NCBI RefSeq assembly: GCF_020176955.2
Contig: NZ_JAIUCZ020000003.1
Location: forward strand, 620,001-684,000
Length of the DNA: 64,000 nt
From: Nocardia sp. alder85J
GTDB taxonomy: Bacteria; Actinomycetota; Actinomycetes; Mycobacteriales; Mycobacteriaceae
Direction of reading: 5' to 3'
Below, in pieces: positions 19,613 through 27,662 of the stretch; the first letter of the stretch is position 1, and each line of letters opens with the position of its first letter. Position numbers and translations under genes: made by a program. Under the pieces are notes generated by a model. That model saw only the letters and a list, made by a program, of their open reading frames with translations, made no database searches and had not been told where the DNA came from.

Positions 19613-20833
19613 TCAGCCGGCGGTGAGCACCAGCCCGGAGGTCGGCACGCCCGTGCCCGCCGTCACGACGATGTTGCGCAGGCCCTCGACCTGATTGACG
19701 GAGTCGCCACGGATCTGGCGTACCCCCTCGGCGATGCCGTTCATGCCGTGGATGTACGCCTCGCCGAGCTGGCCGCCGTGCGTGTTCAGCGGCAACCGCC
19801 CGCCGAGTTCGATCGCGCCGTCGGCGATGAAATCCTTGGCGTCGCCGCGGCCGCAGAAACCCAGTTCCTCCAGCTGCATCAGCACGAACGGCGTGAAGTG
19901 GTCGTAGAGGATCGCGGCCTGCATATCCTCCGGCCGCAGCCCGCTCTGTGCCCACAGCTGATCACCGACCACGGTCATCTCCGGCAGGCCGGTCATGGCG
20001 TCGCGGTAGTAGCTGGTCATCACGTACTGATCGGCGCCGGAACCCTGTGCGGCCGCGGCGATCACGGCCGGCCGCCGCGGCAGGTCCCGGGCCCGTTCCG
20101 CGCTGGTGATCACGATGGCGACGCCGCCGTCGGTCTCCTGGCAGCAGTCCAGCAGGTGCAGCGGTTCGGCGATCCAGCGGGAATTCTGGTGCTCCTCCAG
20201 CGTGATCGGCTTGCCGTAGAAGTGCGCGGCCGGATTGACCGCCGCGTGTCTGCGGTCGGCGACCGCGACGCGGCCGAAATCGGCGCTGGTGGCGCCGTAC
20301 ACGTGCATGTAGCGGCGCGCGACCATCGCCACCTGCGCCGCCGGTGTGCCCAGGCCCTGGGGATAGGCCCAGGCGGCGTCCACCCCCGAGGAGGTCGGGG
20401 CCGCGGCCAGATGGGTGGCGAACTGGCCGAACCGCTGCCCGGACCGCTCGTTGAAGGCCCGGTACGCGACCACCACGTCGGCGATCCCGGTCGCGACCGC
20501 CATCGCCGCCTGCTGCACGGTCGCGCAGGCCGCGCCGCCGCCGTACGGAATGTTGCTGAAGAAGGTCAGCTGCGGGATGCCGACCGCGCGGGCCACCGCC
20601 ACCTGGAGATTGTTGTCCATGGTGAAGGTGGTGAGGCCGTCCACGTCCGCGGGCGTCAGCCCGGCGTCGGCGAGGGCGGCGGTGACCGCCTCCGCGGCCA
20701 GCCGCAGTTCGCTGCGGCCGGAGTCCTTGGAGAAGTCGGTGGCGCCGATGCCGACGATCGCGGCCTGCCCGCTCAGGCCGGCGCGGGCACGCTCCCCGGC
20801 GAGGCCGCTCACACCGGCTCTGCTGTCCGTCAT
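19613..20833 (-). CDS. ltp2: Steroid side-chain aldolase, thiolase fold
   Basis: Ltp2 is a thiolase-superfamily retro-aldolase which, with the DUF35 domain of ChsH2, cleaves 17-hydroxy-3-oxo-4-pregnene-20-carboxyl-CoA to androstenedione and propanoyl-CoA, the last side-chain step. The two catalytic tyrosines reported for the Thermomonospora curvata enzyme (Tyr294 and Tyr344) fall at Tyr310 and Tyr360 here, both shifted by 16, in ILYDHFTPF and GQLGEAYIHG. The 406-residue protein is slightly longer at the N terminus than mycobacterial Ltp2. Its start overlaps the chsH1 stop as ATGA; it is the last gene of the side-chain operon. Confidence 0.95.
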   Translation of the reverse strand: MTDSRAGVSGLAGERARAGLSGQAAIVGIGATDFSKDSGRSELRLAAEAVTAALADAGLTPADVDGLTTFTMDNNLQVAVARAVGIPQLTFFSNIPYGGGAACATVQQAAMAVATGIADVVVAYRAFNERSGQRFGQFATHLAAAPTSSGVDAAWAYPQGLGTPAAQVAMVARRYMHVYGATSADFGRVAVADRRHAAVNPAAHFYGKPITLEEHQNSRWIAEPLHLLDCCQETDGGVAIVITSAERARDLPRRPAVIAAAAQGSGADQYVMTSYYRDAMTGLPEMTVVGDQLWAQSGLRPEDMQAAILYDHFTPFVLMQLEELGFCGRGDAKDFIADGAIELGGRLPLNTHGGQLGEAYIHGMNGIAEGVRQIRGDSVNQVEGLRNIVVTAGTGVPTSGLVLTAG

Positions 20834-21246
20834 TTCTCCTCCGGCAGCGCGATCACGGCCTTCGCCTGGATGTGGTCACCGAGGCTGTCACGGCCGACGA
20901 CCTCGAGATGGATCAGTTCACCCTCGACCGCGGTCACCGTGCCGGTGAGGGTCAGGGTGTCGCCGGCGTACAGCGGCACGCCCAGCCGCAGCGACACCGA
21001 CTTCACCAGTGCGCGCGGGCCCGCCCAGTCGGTGACGTACCGCTGCACCAGCCCGGTGTCGGCGAGGATGTTCACGAAGATGTCCTTGGAGCCGCGCCGC
21101 ACCGCCATGTCGCGGTCGTGGTGCACGTCCTGGAAGTCCCGGGTCGCCAGCGCCGTGCTGATCACGAAGGTGGCGTCGACGGGAATCACCAACTCGGGCA
21201 GCACGGTGCCGACCGGCACGGTGCCCGGCTGCAACGAGGCGGTCAT
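20830..21246 (-). CDS. chsH1: MaoC-like enoyl-CoA hydratase subunit ChsH1
   Basis: ChsH1 is the catalytic single-hotdog subunit of the ChsH1-ChsH2 hydratase, which hydrates 3-oxo-4,17-pregnadiene-20-carboxyl-CoA. In this 138-residue protein Asp37 and His42 (RDFQDVHHD) keep the spacing of the Asp29/His34 pair of the mycobacterial enzyme; GSKDIFVNILADTGL follows. Starts and stops of chsH2, chsH1 and ltp2 all overlap by four bases (ATGA), so they are translated as a coupled set, as expected for subunits of one complex. Confidence 0.95.
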   Translation of the reverse strand: MTASLQPGTVPVGTVLPELVIPVDATFVISTALATRDFQDVHHDRDMAVRRGSKDIFVNILADTGLVQRYVTDWAGPRALVKSVSLRLGVPLYAGDTLTLTGTVTAVEGELIHLEVVGRDSLGDHIQAKAVIALPEEK

Positions 21247-22187
21247 GGGGTCACCTTCCAGTAGGGCAGGGTGATGTCGTCGTCGAGCGCCTCGAAGCCC
21301 ACCTCGACCGGCATGCCGACCCGGACCGCATCCGGTGCGGCGCCGCGCAGTTCGCCCAGCATCCGCACGCCCTCGGCCAGTTCCACCAGGGCCACCACAT
21401 AGGGCAGCGCCCGGCCGGGCACCTTCGGCGCGTGGTGCACCACATAGCTGAACACGGTGCCGCGCCCGGAGGCGACGAGGTACCGGGTGGTTTCGGTGCG
21501 GTCCTGCCACAGCGCGGGCACCGGCGGGTGCCGCAGGCTGCCGTCGGGCAGCTGCTGGATCCGCAGCTCGCCGAGTTTCGTTCCGGCCCAGAAGAATTCG
21601 GTGTCCAGCGAGATCGCGGGCCGGGCCCGCTCGCTGGGATCGTCCTGCGGCGGCGCCGGTTTCGCGGTGCAGGGCGCGAATTTCAGGATCCGGAACAGCA
21701 TTTCGGTGACCAGTTCATCGCCGACGTACCAGTTGGTGCGCACGGTGGCGAACCAGCCCTCACCCAGCCCGGTCCGCTTCGGGCCGAACAGCTCGTCGAG
21801 GCGGCTGCGGACGGTGACCTGCTCCCCCGGTTCCAGATACCGGTGATAGGTCTGCTCGCAGTTGGTCGCGACCACCGAGGTGTAGCCGGCGGCGTCGAGC
21901 AGTTCGGTGACCCGGCCCAGCGGATCGTCGGCCGGACGCACCCCGCGCAGGCCGAACATGGTCCACACCTGGGCCATCGCCGGCGGCGCGACGATGCCGG
22001 GATGTCCGGCGGCACGGGCGGCCCGCTCGTCGACGTAGATCGGGTTGTCGTCGCCGATCGCCTCGACCCAGTTGTTGATCATCGGCTGGTTGACCGGATC
22101 CCGGGCCGTGCGCGGCGCGCACTCCCCCGCCTGCATGATCCGCTCACCGGCGGCGGTGATCTCGGCGGCCGTCATCGTGTCCGGCAC
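21243..22187 (-). CDS. chsH2: ChsH2: MaoC-like domain fused to DUF35 OB-fold
   Basis: A 314-residue two-domain protein. Residues about 1-170 are the non-catalytic hotdog half of the ChsH1-ChsH2 hydratase (DDNPIYVDERAA, with Tyr where catalytic MaoC proteins have His). Residues about 190-314 are a DUF35 domain that associates with and is needed by Ltp2, so this protein tethers hydration to cleavage. In the DUF35 part the zinc-ribbon cysteines found in many DUF35 proteins are not present (LRIQQLPDGSLRHPPVPALW). The GTG at 22187 was chosen for its AGGAG seven bases upstream and a length close to the M. tuberculosis protein. Confidence 0.93.
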   Translation of the reverse strand: MPDTMTAAEITAAGERIMQAGECAPRTARDPVNQPMINNWVEAIGDDNPIYVDERAARAAGHPGIVAPPAMAQVWTMFGLRGVRPADDPLGRVTELLDAAGYTSVVATNCEQTYHRYLEPGEQVTVRSRLDELFGPKRTGLGEGWFATVRTNWYVGDELVTEMLFRILKFAPCTAKPAPPQDDPSERARPAISLDTEFFWAGTKLGELRIQQLPDGSLRHPPVPALWQDRTETTRYLVASGRGTVFSYVVHHAPKVPGRALPYVVALVELAEGVRMLGELRGAAPDAVRVGMPVEVGFEALDDDITLPYWKVTP

Positions 22188-22218
22188 GGGACAACTCCTC
22201 TCTCGGTGCGCGCGCACG

Positions 22219-23388
22219 TCATCGCGGCACCCGGGGCAGTTTCAGTCCGGCGGTGGCGATCAGCTCGCGCATGACCTCGTTGACGCCACCGCCGAAGGTC
22301 ACCACCAGGTTCTGCTTGGTGCGGCGATCCAGCCACACCAGCAGTTCGGCGGTGTCGGGATCGGCCGGATCGCCGTAGCGGCCGACGATCTCCTCCGCCA
22401 GCCGGCCCGCCTCCTGCAGGCGCTCGGTGGAGAAGACCTTCGTCGCCGACGCGTCGGCGATCACCTGCATCGGATCGGTCTCACCCTGCCCGGCGCCGGC
22501 GGCCACCTGCCAGTTCAGCAGTTCGTTGAGCCGCGCGGTGGCGTGCAGCCGGCCCAGCAGCCGCCGCACATCGGGCTCACCGGTCAGCTCGTGTCCCCGC
22601 GCCCAGGTGTGCACCCGCTCGTAGAGCTGTTCGATCTTGCCGGACGGGCCCAGCCCGACGCGCTCGTGGTTGAGTTGCGTGGTGATCAGTTTCCAGCCGC
22701 GGTCCACCTCGCCGACGAGCATGTCCGCGGGCACCCGGACATTGTCGAAATAGGTGGCGTTGGTGTGGTGGGCGCCGTCGCAGGTGATGATCGGCGTCCA
22801 GGAGTAGCCGGGATCCTGGGTGTCGACGATCAGGATCGTGATGCCGCGGTGCCGCGACTCCACCGATCCGGTGCGGCAGGCCAGCCAGATGAAGTCGGCC
22901 TCGTGCCCGCCGGTGGTGAAGATCTTCTGGCCGTTGACGATCCAGTCGCCGGCGCTGTCGCGGACCGCGCTGGTCCGCAGCGCCGCCAGGTCGGTGCCCG
23001 CCTCCGGCTCGGAATACCCGATGGCGAAATGGATCTCGCCGGACAGGATGCCGGGCAGGAAGCGCCGCTTCTGCTCGTCGGTGCCGAACTGCTGGAGGGT
23101 GGGACCGACGGTCAGCAGTGTCACCAGCGGCAGCGGCACATCGGCGCGTACCGCCTCGTTGTAGAAGATCTGCTGTTCGACCGGGCCGAAACCCTGCCCG
23201 CCGTACTCCTTCGGCCAGCCGACGCCGAGCCGGCCGTCGCGGCCCATCCGGCGCACCACCGCGCGATAGGCGTCGCCGTGCCGGTTCACCGCCATCTCCG
23301 CCGCCTCCGCGGCGGTCACCAGACCGGTGAAATACGAACGCAATTCGTCGCGCAGCGCGCGCTGCTCGGTGGTCAGATCTATGAACAT
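22219..23388 (-). CDS. fadE29: Acyl-CoA dehydrogenase subunit ChsE2 (FadE29)
   Basis: The larger subunit of the FadE28-FadE29 (ChsE1-ChsE2) heterotetrameric acyl-CoA dehydrogenase, which desaturates the three-carbon side chain of 3-oxo-4-pregnene-20-carboxyl-CoA. The 389-residue protein shows standard ACAD blocks: FAIGYSEPEAGTDLAALRTS, WIVNGQKIFTTGGHEADFIW and a C-terminal region with NLVVTFGGGVNEVMRELIA. FAD-binding halves are split between the two subunits in this family. The ATG at 23388 overlaps the fadE28 3' end by ten bases, an unusually deep overlap that fits obligate co-translation. Confidence 0.94.
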   Translation of the reverse strand: MFIDLTTEQRALRDELRSYFTGLVTAAEAAEMAVNRHGDAYRAVVRRMGRDGRLGVGWPKEYGGQGFGPVEQQIFYNEAVRADVPLPLVTLLTVGPTLQQFGTDEQKRRFLPGILSGEIHFAIGYSEPEAGTDLAALRTSAVRDSAGDWIVNGQKIFTTGGHEADFIWLACRTGSVESRHRGITILIVDTQDPGYSWTPIITCDGAHHTNATYFDNVRVPADMLVGEVDRGWKLITTQLNHERVGLGPSGKIEQLYERVHTWARGHELTGEPDVRRLLGRLHATARLNELLNWQVAAGAGQGETDPMQVIADASATKVFSTERLQEAGRLAEEIVGRYGDPADPDTAELLVWLDRRTKQNLVVTFGGGVNEVMRELIATAGLKLPRVPR

Positions 23389-24437
23389 CTCGCCCCCAGC
23401 CGGTCCAGTCGCAACGACTCCCCGCCGAGCCAGCGGGTGATGTCCTTGGCTTGTGAGTAGTAGCGGTGCAGCGGATGGGTCACATCGACCCCGATGCCGC
23501 CGTGCAGGTGATGGCAGACCTGTACCGCCGGTGGCAGTTCCGCGGCGACGCAGTAGCTCAGCACCTCCAGGTCGTCGTCGACCCGCTCGGCGTCGCCCTC
23601 GCCGCGGCGCAGTTCCGACAGCGCCCAGGTGGCCGACAGCGCGGCCGCGTGCAGGGTGCGCGAGGTCACGTAGATGTCGCCGATCTCCTGTGCCACCGCC
23701 TGGAATTCGGCCAGCGGGCGGCCGAACTGGTGCCGGGTGCGAACATGTTCGGCGGTCAGTTTCAGTGCGCCGGTGAGCAGGCCGTCGGCGACCGAGCCCA
23801 GACATGCCAGCGCACACCGGTGCAGATCGGTCAGGGCCCCGGGCAGCAGGTGCCCGGCGGGGATCGCGACCTCGTCCAGCCGCACCGAATATTCCGGCGC
23901 GCCGGTGGACGTGGGGCTCTCGCGACACTCCAGCCCGGCGGTGGTGGCGTCGACCACCGCCACCCCGGCCGCGGTGGGCACCAGGATCCAGCCCGCCTGC
24001 GCGGCATACGGCACGCCGACCTTGTGGCCGGTGATCAGTATCTCGTCGCCGCGGGCGGTCGCGGTCGCCGCGGGACTCGTCGCGAAGGGCGCGCCCGGTT
24101 CGTGCAGCGCGGCGGTCAGTATCGTGCCGGCCGCGACGGCGGGAAAGATCGTGCCCGCCAGGTCGTCCGGGAGATGACCGAGCAGCGGCAGCACCCCGAA
24201 GCCGAGGGTGGCCAGAGCCGGGACGGCGACGGCGTCGGTGGCCAGTTCGGTCAGCAGGGCCGAGACCTCGGGCAGTCCCATCTCGTCGCCGCCGAACCGT
24301 TCGGGCAGGGCGACGGCGAGCAATCCGCTGTCGACCAGCTTCGGCCACAGCGCGATATCGCGTTCGCCGTGCCGCTCCAGCAAACTCACGACAACCTCGG
24401 CGACCGCGTCCTGACTGTCGTCGGTGGTGAAGTCCAT
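23379..24437 (-). CDS. fadE28: Acyl-CoA dehydrogenase subunit ChsE1 (FadE28)
   Basis: The partner subunit of FadE29 in the alpha2beta2 dehydrogenase of steroid side-chain degradation. The 352-residue protein has a degenerate N-terminal helical domain and an intact C-terminal one (RTRHQFGRPLAEFQAVAQ, CHHLHGGIGVDVTHPLHRYY). The shortness and loss of some FAD contacts are normal for this subunit (339 residues in M. tuberculosis). It follows fadE34 by 25 bases and overlaps fadE29. Confidence 0.94.
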   Translation of the reverse strand: MDFTTDDSQDAVAEVVVSLLERHGERDIALWPKLVDSGLLAVALPERFGGDEMGLPEVSALLTELATDAVAVPALATLGFGVLPLLGHLPDDLAGTIFPAVAAGTILTAALHEPGAPFATSPAATATARGDEILITGHKVGVPYAAQAGWILVPTAAGVAVVDATTAGLECRESPTSTGAPEYSVRLDEVAIPAGHLLPGALTDLHRCALACLGSVADGLLTGALKLTAEHVRTRHQFGRPLAEFQAVAQEIGDIYVTSRTLHAAALSATWALSELRRGEGDAERVDDDLEVLSYCVAAELPPAVQVCHHLHGGIGVDVTHPLHRYYSQAKDITRWLGGESLRLDRLGARCS

Positions 24438-24462
24438 GCAGTGCTCCAGAATCAGGGTGGAC

Positions 24463-26634
24463 TCAGTGGTGCGACTCGCGCGGCAACCCGAGAATCCGTT
24501 CGGCGGCCACGGTCAGGAGGATCTGCTCGGTTCCTCCGGCAATCGACAAACAGCGGGTGAGCAGGAATTCCTGCACCAGATCGGATTCCTGGGCGCCTGC
24601 CGCGCCGGCCAGTTCGACGGCGTATTCGGCCACCGCCTGGCGATGCCGCACACCCACCAGCTTGCGCACGCTGCTCTGCGGGCCCGGGTCGCCCCCGGCC
24701 AGCATCCGTTGAGTGGCACGGATTTCCAGCAGCAATCCGGCGATGGCATCGGAGATCAGGCCGCCGAGCCGATCGGCGATCAGCTCCGCGCCGGCACCGG
24801 TCCGCGGCGCGGTGGCGATCAGCTGCTCCAGCGCCTCGCCGATGCCGTTGCCGCCCATGGCCACCCGCTCCGACGACAGCGTCGAGCGGGCGATCTTCCA
24901 GCCGGCGCCGAGTTCGCCGACGAGGCAGTCGTCGGGCACGAACACGTCGTCGAGGAACACCTCGTTGAAGCGCGCCTCCCCGGTGATCGTCACCAGCGGC
25001 CGGACCTCGATGCCCGGGGTGCTCATGTCGACCAGGAAGTAACTGATGCCGCGATGCTTGTCGCGCTGTGAGCTCGCGGTGCCGGGATCGGTGCGGGCCA
25101 GGCAGATTCCCCAGTTGGCGAGGTTCGCCAGCGAGGTCCAGACCTTCTGCCCCTGTAGCCGCCAGCCGCCGTCGACCCGGGTCGCGCTGGTGCGCAGCGC
25201 GGCCAGATCCGAACCGGCCCCCGGTTCGCTGAACAGCTGACACCAGAACACGTCGCCGCGCAGGGTCGGCTCGACGAAGCGCTGGATCTGTTCCGGAGTG
25301 CCGTGCTGCAACAGGGTGGGTATCGCCCAGTTACCGATGGTGATGTCCGGCACCTCGATACCGGCCGCGTGCACCTGCTCGTCGATCAGCGACCGCAGCA
25401 GCGGCCCGGCGCCCCGGCCGTACGGCGGCGGCCAGTGCGGCGACAGCAATCCGCTGTCCACCAGCGCATCCCGCCGCCGGTCCACCGGCAGCGCGGCGAT
25501 CCGCGCGACATCCGCGGCCAGTTCGGCCGCCGCGGCCGGGTCCAGGCCCACCGCGTGGCCGTCCTCGGCGCCGAGCTCGATACCGATCGTGCGGCGGTCG
25601 CCCCGGCGGGCCAGCTCGGTCACCCGCGCCCGATGGGTCGCGCCGCCACCGAGCAGTTGCCGCAGGGCGTTGGCCCGGCGCAGGTAGAAGTGCGCGTCGT
25701 GCTCCCAGGTGAAGCCGATCCCGCCGAGCACCTGGATGCCGTCCTTGGCGGTCTCCACCGCCGCGTCCAGCGCGATGCTCAGGGCGATGGCCGCCGCCAG
25801 CGGCAGTTCCCGGCCGCCCTGGTCGAAGGCGTCGGCGGCGTCGGCGGCGACCGCCCGGATCAGCTCGGTCCGGCACAGCATCCAGGCGCAGAGGTGTTTC
25901 ACCGCCTGGAATTCGCCGATCCGGCGACCGAACTGCTCGCGCACCTTCGCGTACTGCACGGCGGTGTCCAGGCACCAGCCGGCGATCCCGGCCAGTTCGG
26001 CGGTCACCAGCGCCGCCGCCAGATCCCGTACCGCCCAGGCGGGTTCGAACACCCGGTCGGCGGGCACCGCGACGGCCGCACAGTGCACCCGGGCCAGCGG
26101 CAGGCTCGGATCGGCGGTGGGCAGCGGCGTCACCGTGACACCCGCGGCGCCCGGCGGGATCAGTACCCACAGCAGCCGCTGTCCGCGTGTCACCGGCAGC
26201 AGCAGGGCCGTTCCCGGTGTCGCGCCGAGTACCGGGTCCCAGTCGCCGGTGATATCGATCACGGCGGCGGCCGGATCCCCCGGCGCCGCAACCGGATCCC
26301 CGAGGGCGACGCCGCAGGGCACGTCCTCGTCCAGCGCCGCGCCGGTGACCAGCCCGGCCAGCGCCGTGGACAGCACCGGACCGCCCACCAGGTCGTGGGC
26401 GGCCTGTTCCAGCAGGACGGCCAGGTCGCCGACGGAACCGCCTGCGCCACCGTCGGCCTCGGGCACCGCGACGCGGAAGATCCCGAGATCCACCAGACCC
26501 GGCCAGAAGGCCCGCCAGTACTCGCCGTCGCGGTGCTCACGCATGGTTGCAATCGGCGCGACCGACGCAGCCCACGCGCGCATCGACTTCTGGACGGCTT
26601 TATGCTCGTCAGTGGTGGCGATGGTCACATCCAT
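24463..26634 (-). CDS. fadE34: Two-domain steroid acyl-CoA dehydrogenase FadE34 (ChsE3)
   Basis: A 723-residue protein in which two acyl-CoA dehydrogenase units are fused, the single-chain counterpart of FadE28-FadE29. The first unit (residues 1 to about 345) ends with REQFGRRIGEFQAVKHLCAW and ILGG-type VLGGIGFTWEHDAHFYLRRA; the second begins near residue 360 and carries FWCQLFSEPGAGSDLAALRT and GQKVWTSLANLANWG. The M. tuberculosis protein acts on the five-carbon side chain (3-oxo-chol-4-en-24-oyl-CoA). The ATG at 26634 has AAAGGCGGG upstream; a GTG at 26661 is possible. It is divergent from kstR, as in M. tuberculosis, but here it also leads the fadE28-ltp2 operon. Confidence 0.94.
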   Translation of the reverse strand: MDVTIATTDEHKAVQKSMRAWAASVAPIATMREHRDGEYWRAFWPGLVDLGIFRVAVPEADGGAGGSVGDLAVLLEQAAHDLVGGPVLSTALAGLVTGAALDEDVPCGVALGDPVAAPGDPAAAVIDITGDWDPVLGATPGTALLLPVTRGQRLLWVLIPPGAAGVTVTPLPTADPSLPLARVHCAAVAVPADRVFEPAWAVRDLAAALVTAELAGIAGWCLDTAVQYAKVREQFGRRIGEFQAVKHLCAWMLCRTELIRAVAADAADAFDQGGRELPLAAAIALSIALDAAVETAKDGIQVLGGIGFTWEHDAHFYLRRANALRQLLGGGATHRARVTELARRGDRRTIGIELGAEDGHAVGLDPAAAAELAADVARIAALPVDRRRDALVDSGLLSPHWPPPYGRGAGPLLRSLIDEQVHAAGIEVPDITIGNWAIPTLLQHGTPEQIQRFVEPTLRGDVFWCQLFSEPGAGSDLAALRTSATRVDGGWRLQGQKVWTSLANLANWGICLARTDPGTASSQRDKHRGISYFLVDMSTPGIEVRPLVTITGEARFNEVFLDDVFVPDDCLVGELGAGWKIARSTLSSERVAMGGNGIGEALEQLIATAPRTGAGAELIADRLGGLISDAIAGLLLEIRATQRMLAGGDPGPQSSVRKLVGVRHRQAVAEYAVELAGAAGAQESDLVQEFLLTRCLSIAGGTEQILLTVAAERILGLPRESHH

Positions 26635-26662
26635 CCCGCCTTTCCGGCGTGACTCCCACACC

Positions 26663-26676
26663 TAGAACATGTTCTA
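26663..26676. promoter_or_regulatory. KstR operator between fadE34 and kstR
   Basis: TAGAACATGTTCTA is a perfect 14-base palindrome and a full match to TnnAACnnGTTnnA. It lies 29 bases before fadE34 and 136 bases before kstR, so it can repress the side-chain operon and give kstR autoregulation. Confidence 0.9.
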
Positions 26677-26812
26677 ATATCACCGTCGGGCGGAAGTCAA
26701 GCGCCGCCGGACGGCACACCGGCAGCGCGGCCGAGCGACGATGCTCGGCGGCCCGGCCGGACACTGTGCGCCACGCCCACCGAACGACCTGTGCAGGAAA
26801 GGACTTTCACCG

Positions 26813-27469
26813 ATGGCCAGTCCCTCCCGAGAGCCGGCGACCGAGACGGGTGCGCAGGGTTCCCGCCCTCGTGTCACCCCGGTGACGACACTCAGCGAGG
26901 ACGACCTCAGCTCGACCGCACAACGAGATCGCCGCAAGCGAATCCTGGACGCCACGCTCGCGCTGGCCTCCAAGGGCGGCTACGACGCCGTGCAGATGCG
27001 AGCGGTCGCCGAGCGAGCCGACGTGGCCGTCGGCACCCTGTACCGATACTTCCCCTCCAAGGTGCACCTGTTGGTGTCCGCCCTGGCCCGGGAATTCGAG
27101 CAGTTCGACAACAAGCGCAAACCGCTGGCCGGGCAGAGCGCCCGCGAGCGCATGCACACCCTGCTCACCCAGGTCACCCGCGCCATGCAGCGCGACCCGC
27201 TGCTGACCGAGGCGATGACACGCGCGTTCATGTTCGCCGATGCCTCCGCCGCCGCCGAGGTGGACCGGGTCGGCCGGGTGATGGATCGCTTCTTCGCCCG
27301 CGCGATGAACGACGGCGAGCCGACGGAGCGCGATCTCGCCATCGCCCGGGTCATCAGCGATGTGTGGCTGTCGAATCTGGTCGCCTGGCTGACCCGGCGC
27401 GCCTCTGCGACCGATGTCACCGAGCGCCTCGAACTCACCGTCGACCTGCTGCTGGGCGACAAGGCCTGA
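26813..27469 (+). CDS. kstR: TetR-family repressor of cholesterol catabolism
   Basis: KstR represses the side-chain and ring catabolism genes and is released by CoA thioesters of cholesterol metabolites. The 218-residue protein is nearly identical in its DNA-binding region to M. tuberculosis KstR: RILDATLALASKGGYDAVQM, RADVAVGTLYRYFPSKVHLL, and in the ligand domain RDPLLTEAMTRAFMFADASA and ARVISDVWLSNLVAWLTRRA. The start at 26813 follows AGGAAAGGA and gives an N terminus about 20 residues longer than the mycobacterial one, rich in Thr, Glu and Pro. The operator at 26663 lies in its promoter region. Confidence 0.96.
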   Translation: MASPSREPATETGAQGSRPRVTPVTTLSEDDLSSTAQRDRRKRILDATLALASKGGYDAVQMRAVAERADVAVGTLYRYFPSKVHLLVSALAREFEQFDNKRKPLAGQSARERMHTLLTQVTRAMQRDPLLTEAMTRAFMFADASAAAEVDRVGRVMDRFFARAMNDGEPTERDLAIARVISDVWLSNLVAWLTRRASATDVTERLELTVDLLLGDKA

Positions 27470-27662
27470 CACGCGCGAAAAAGTTTGCCGAGCCCTCGGC
27501 GTGGCAAGCCAGCTAACCTACGACAGTGGACCGCACAATCGGGGATGCGCACGGCGAGGCAAACGTAAACGTCACGTATCACTGCGCGAACACACGGGCA
27601 AACCCTACACAGTAGAGTTTCTCGCGCCCTGAAAAATCTCCTCCGATCACTAGGTTGGATGC

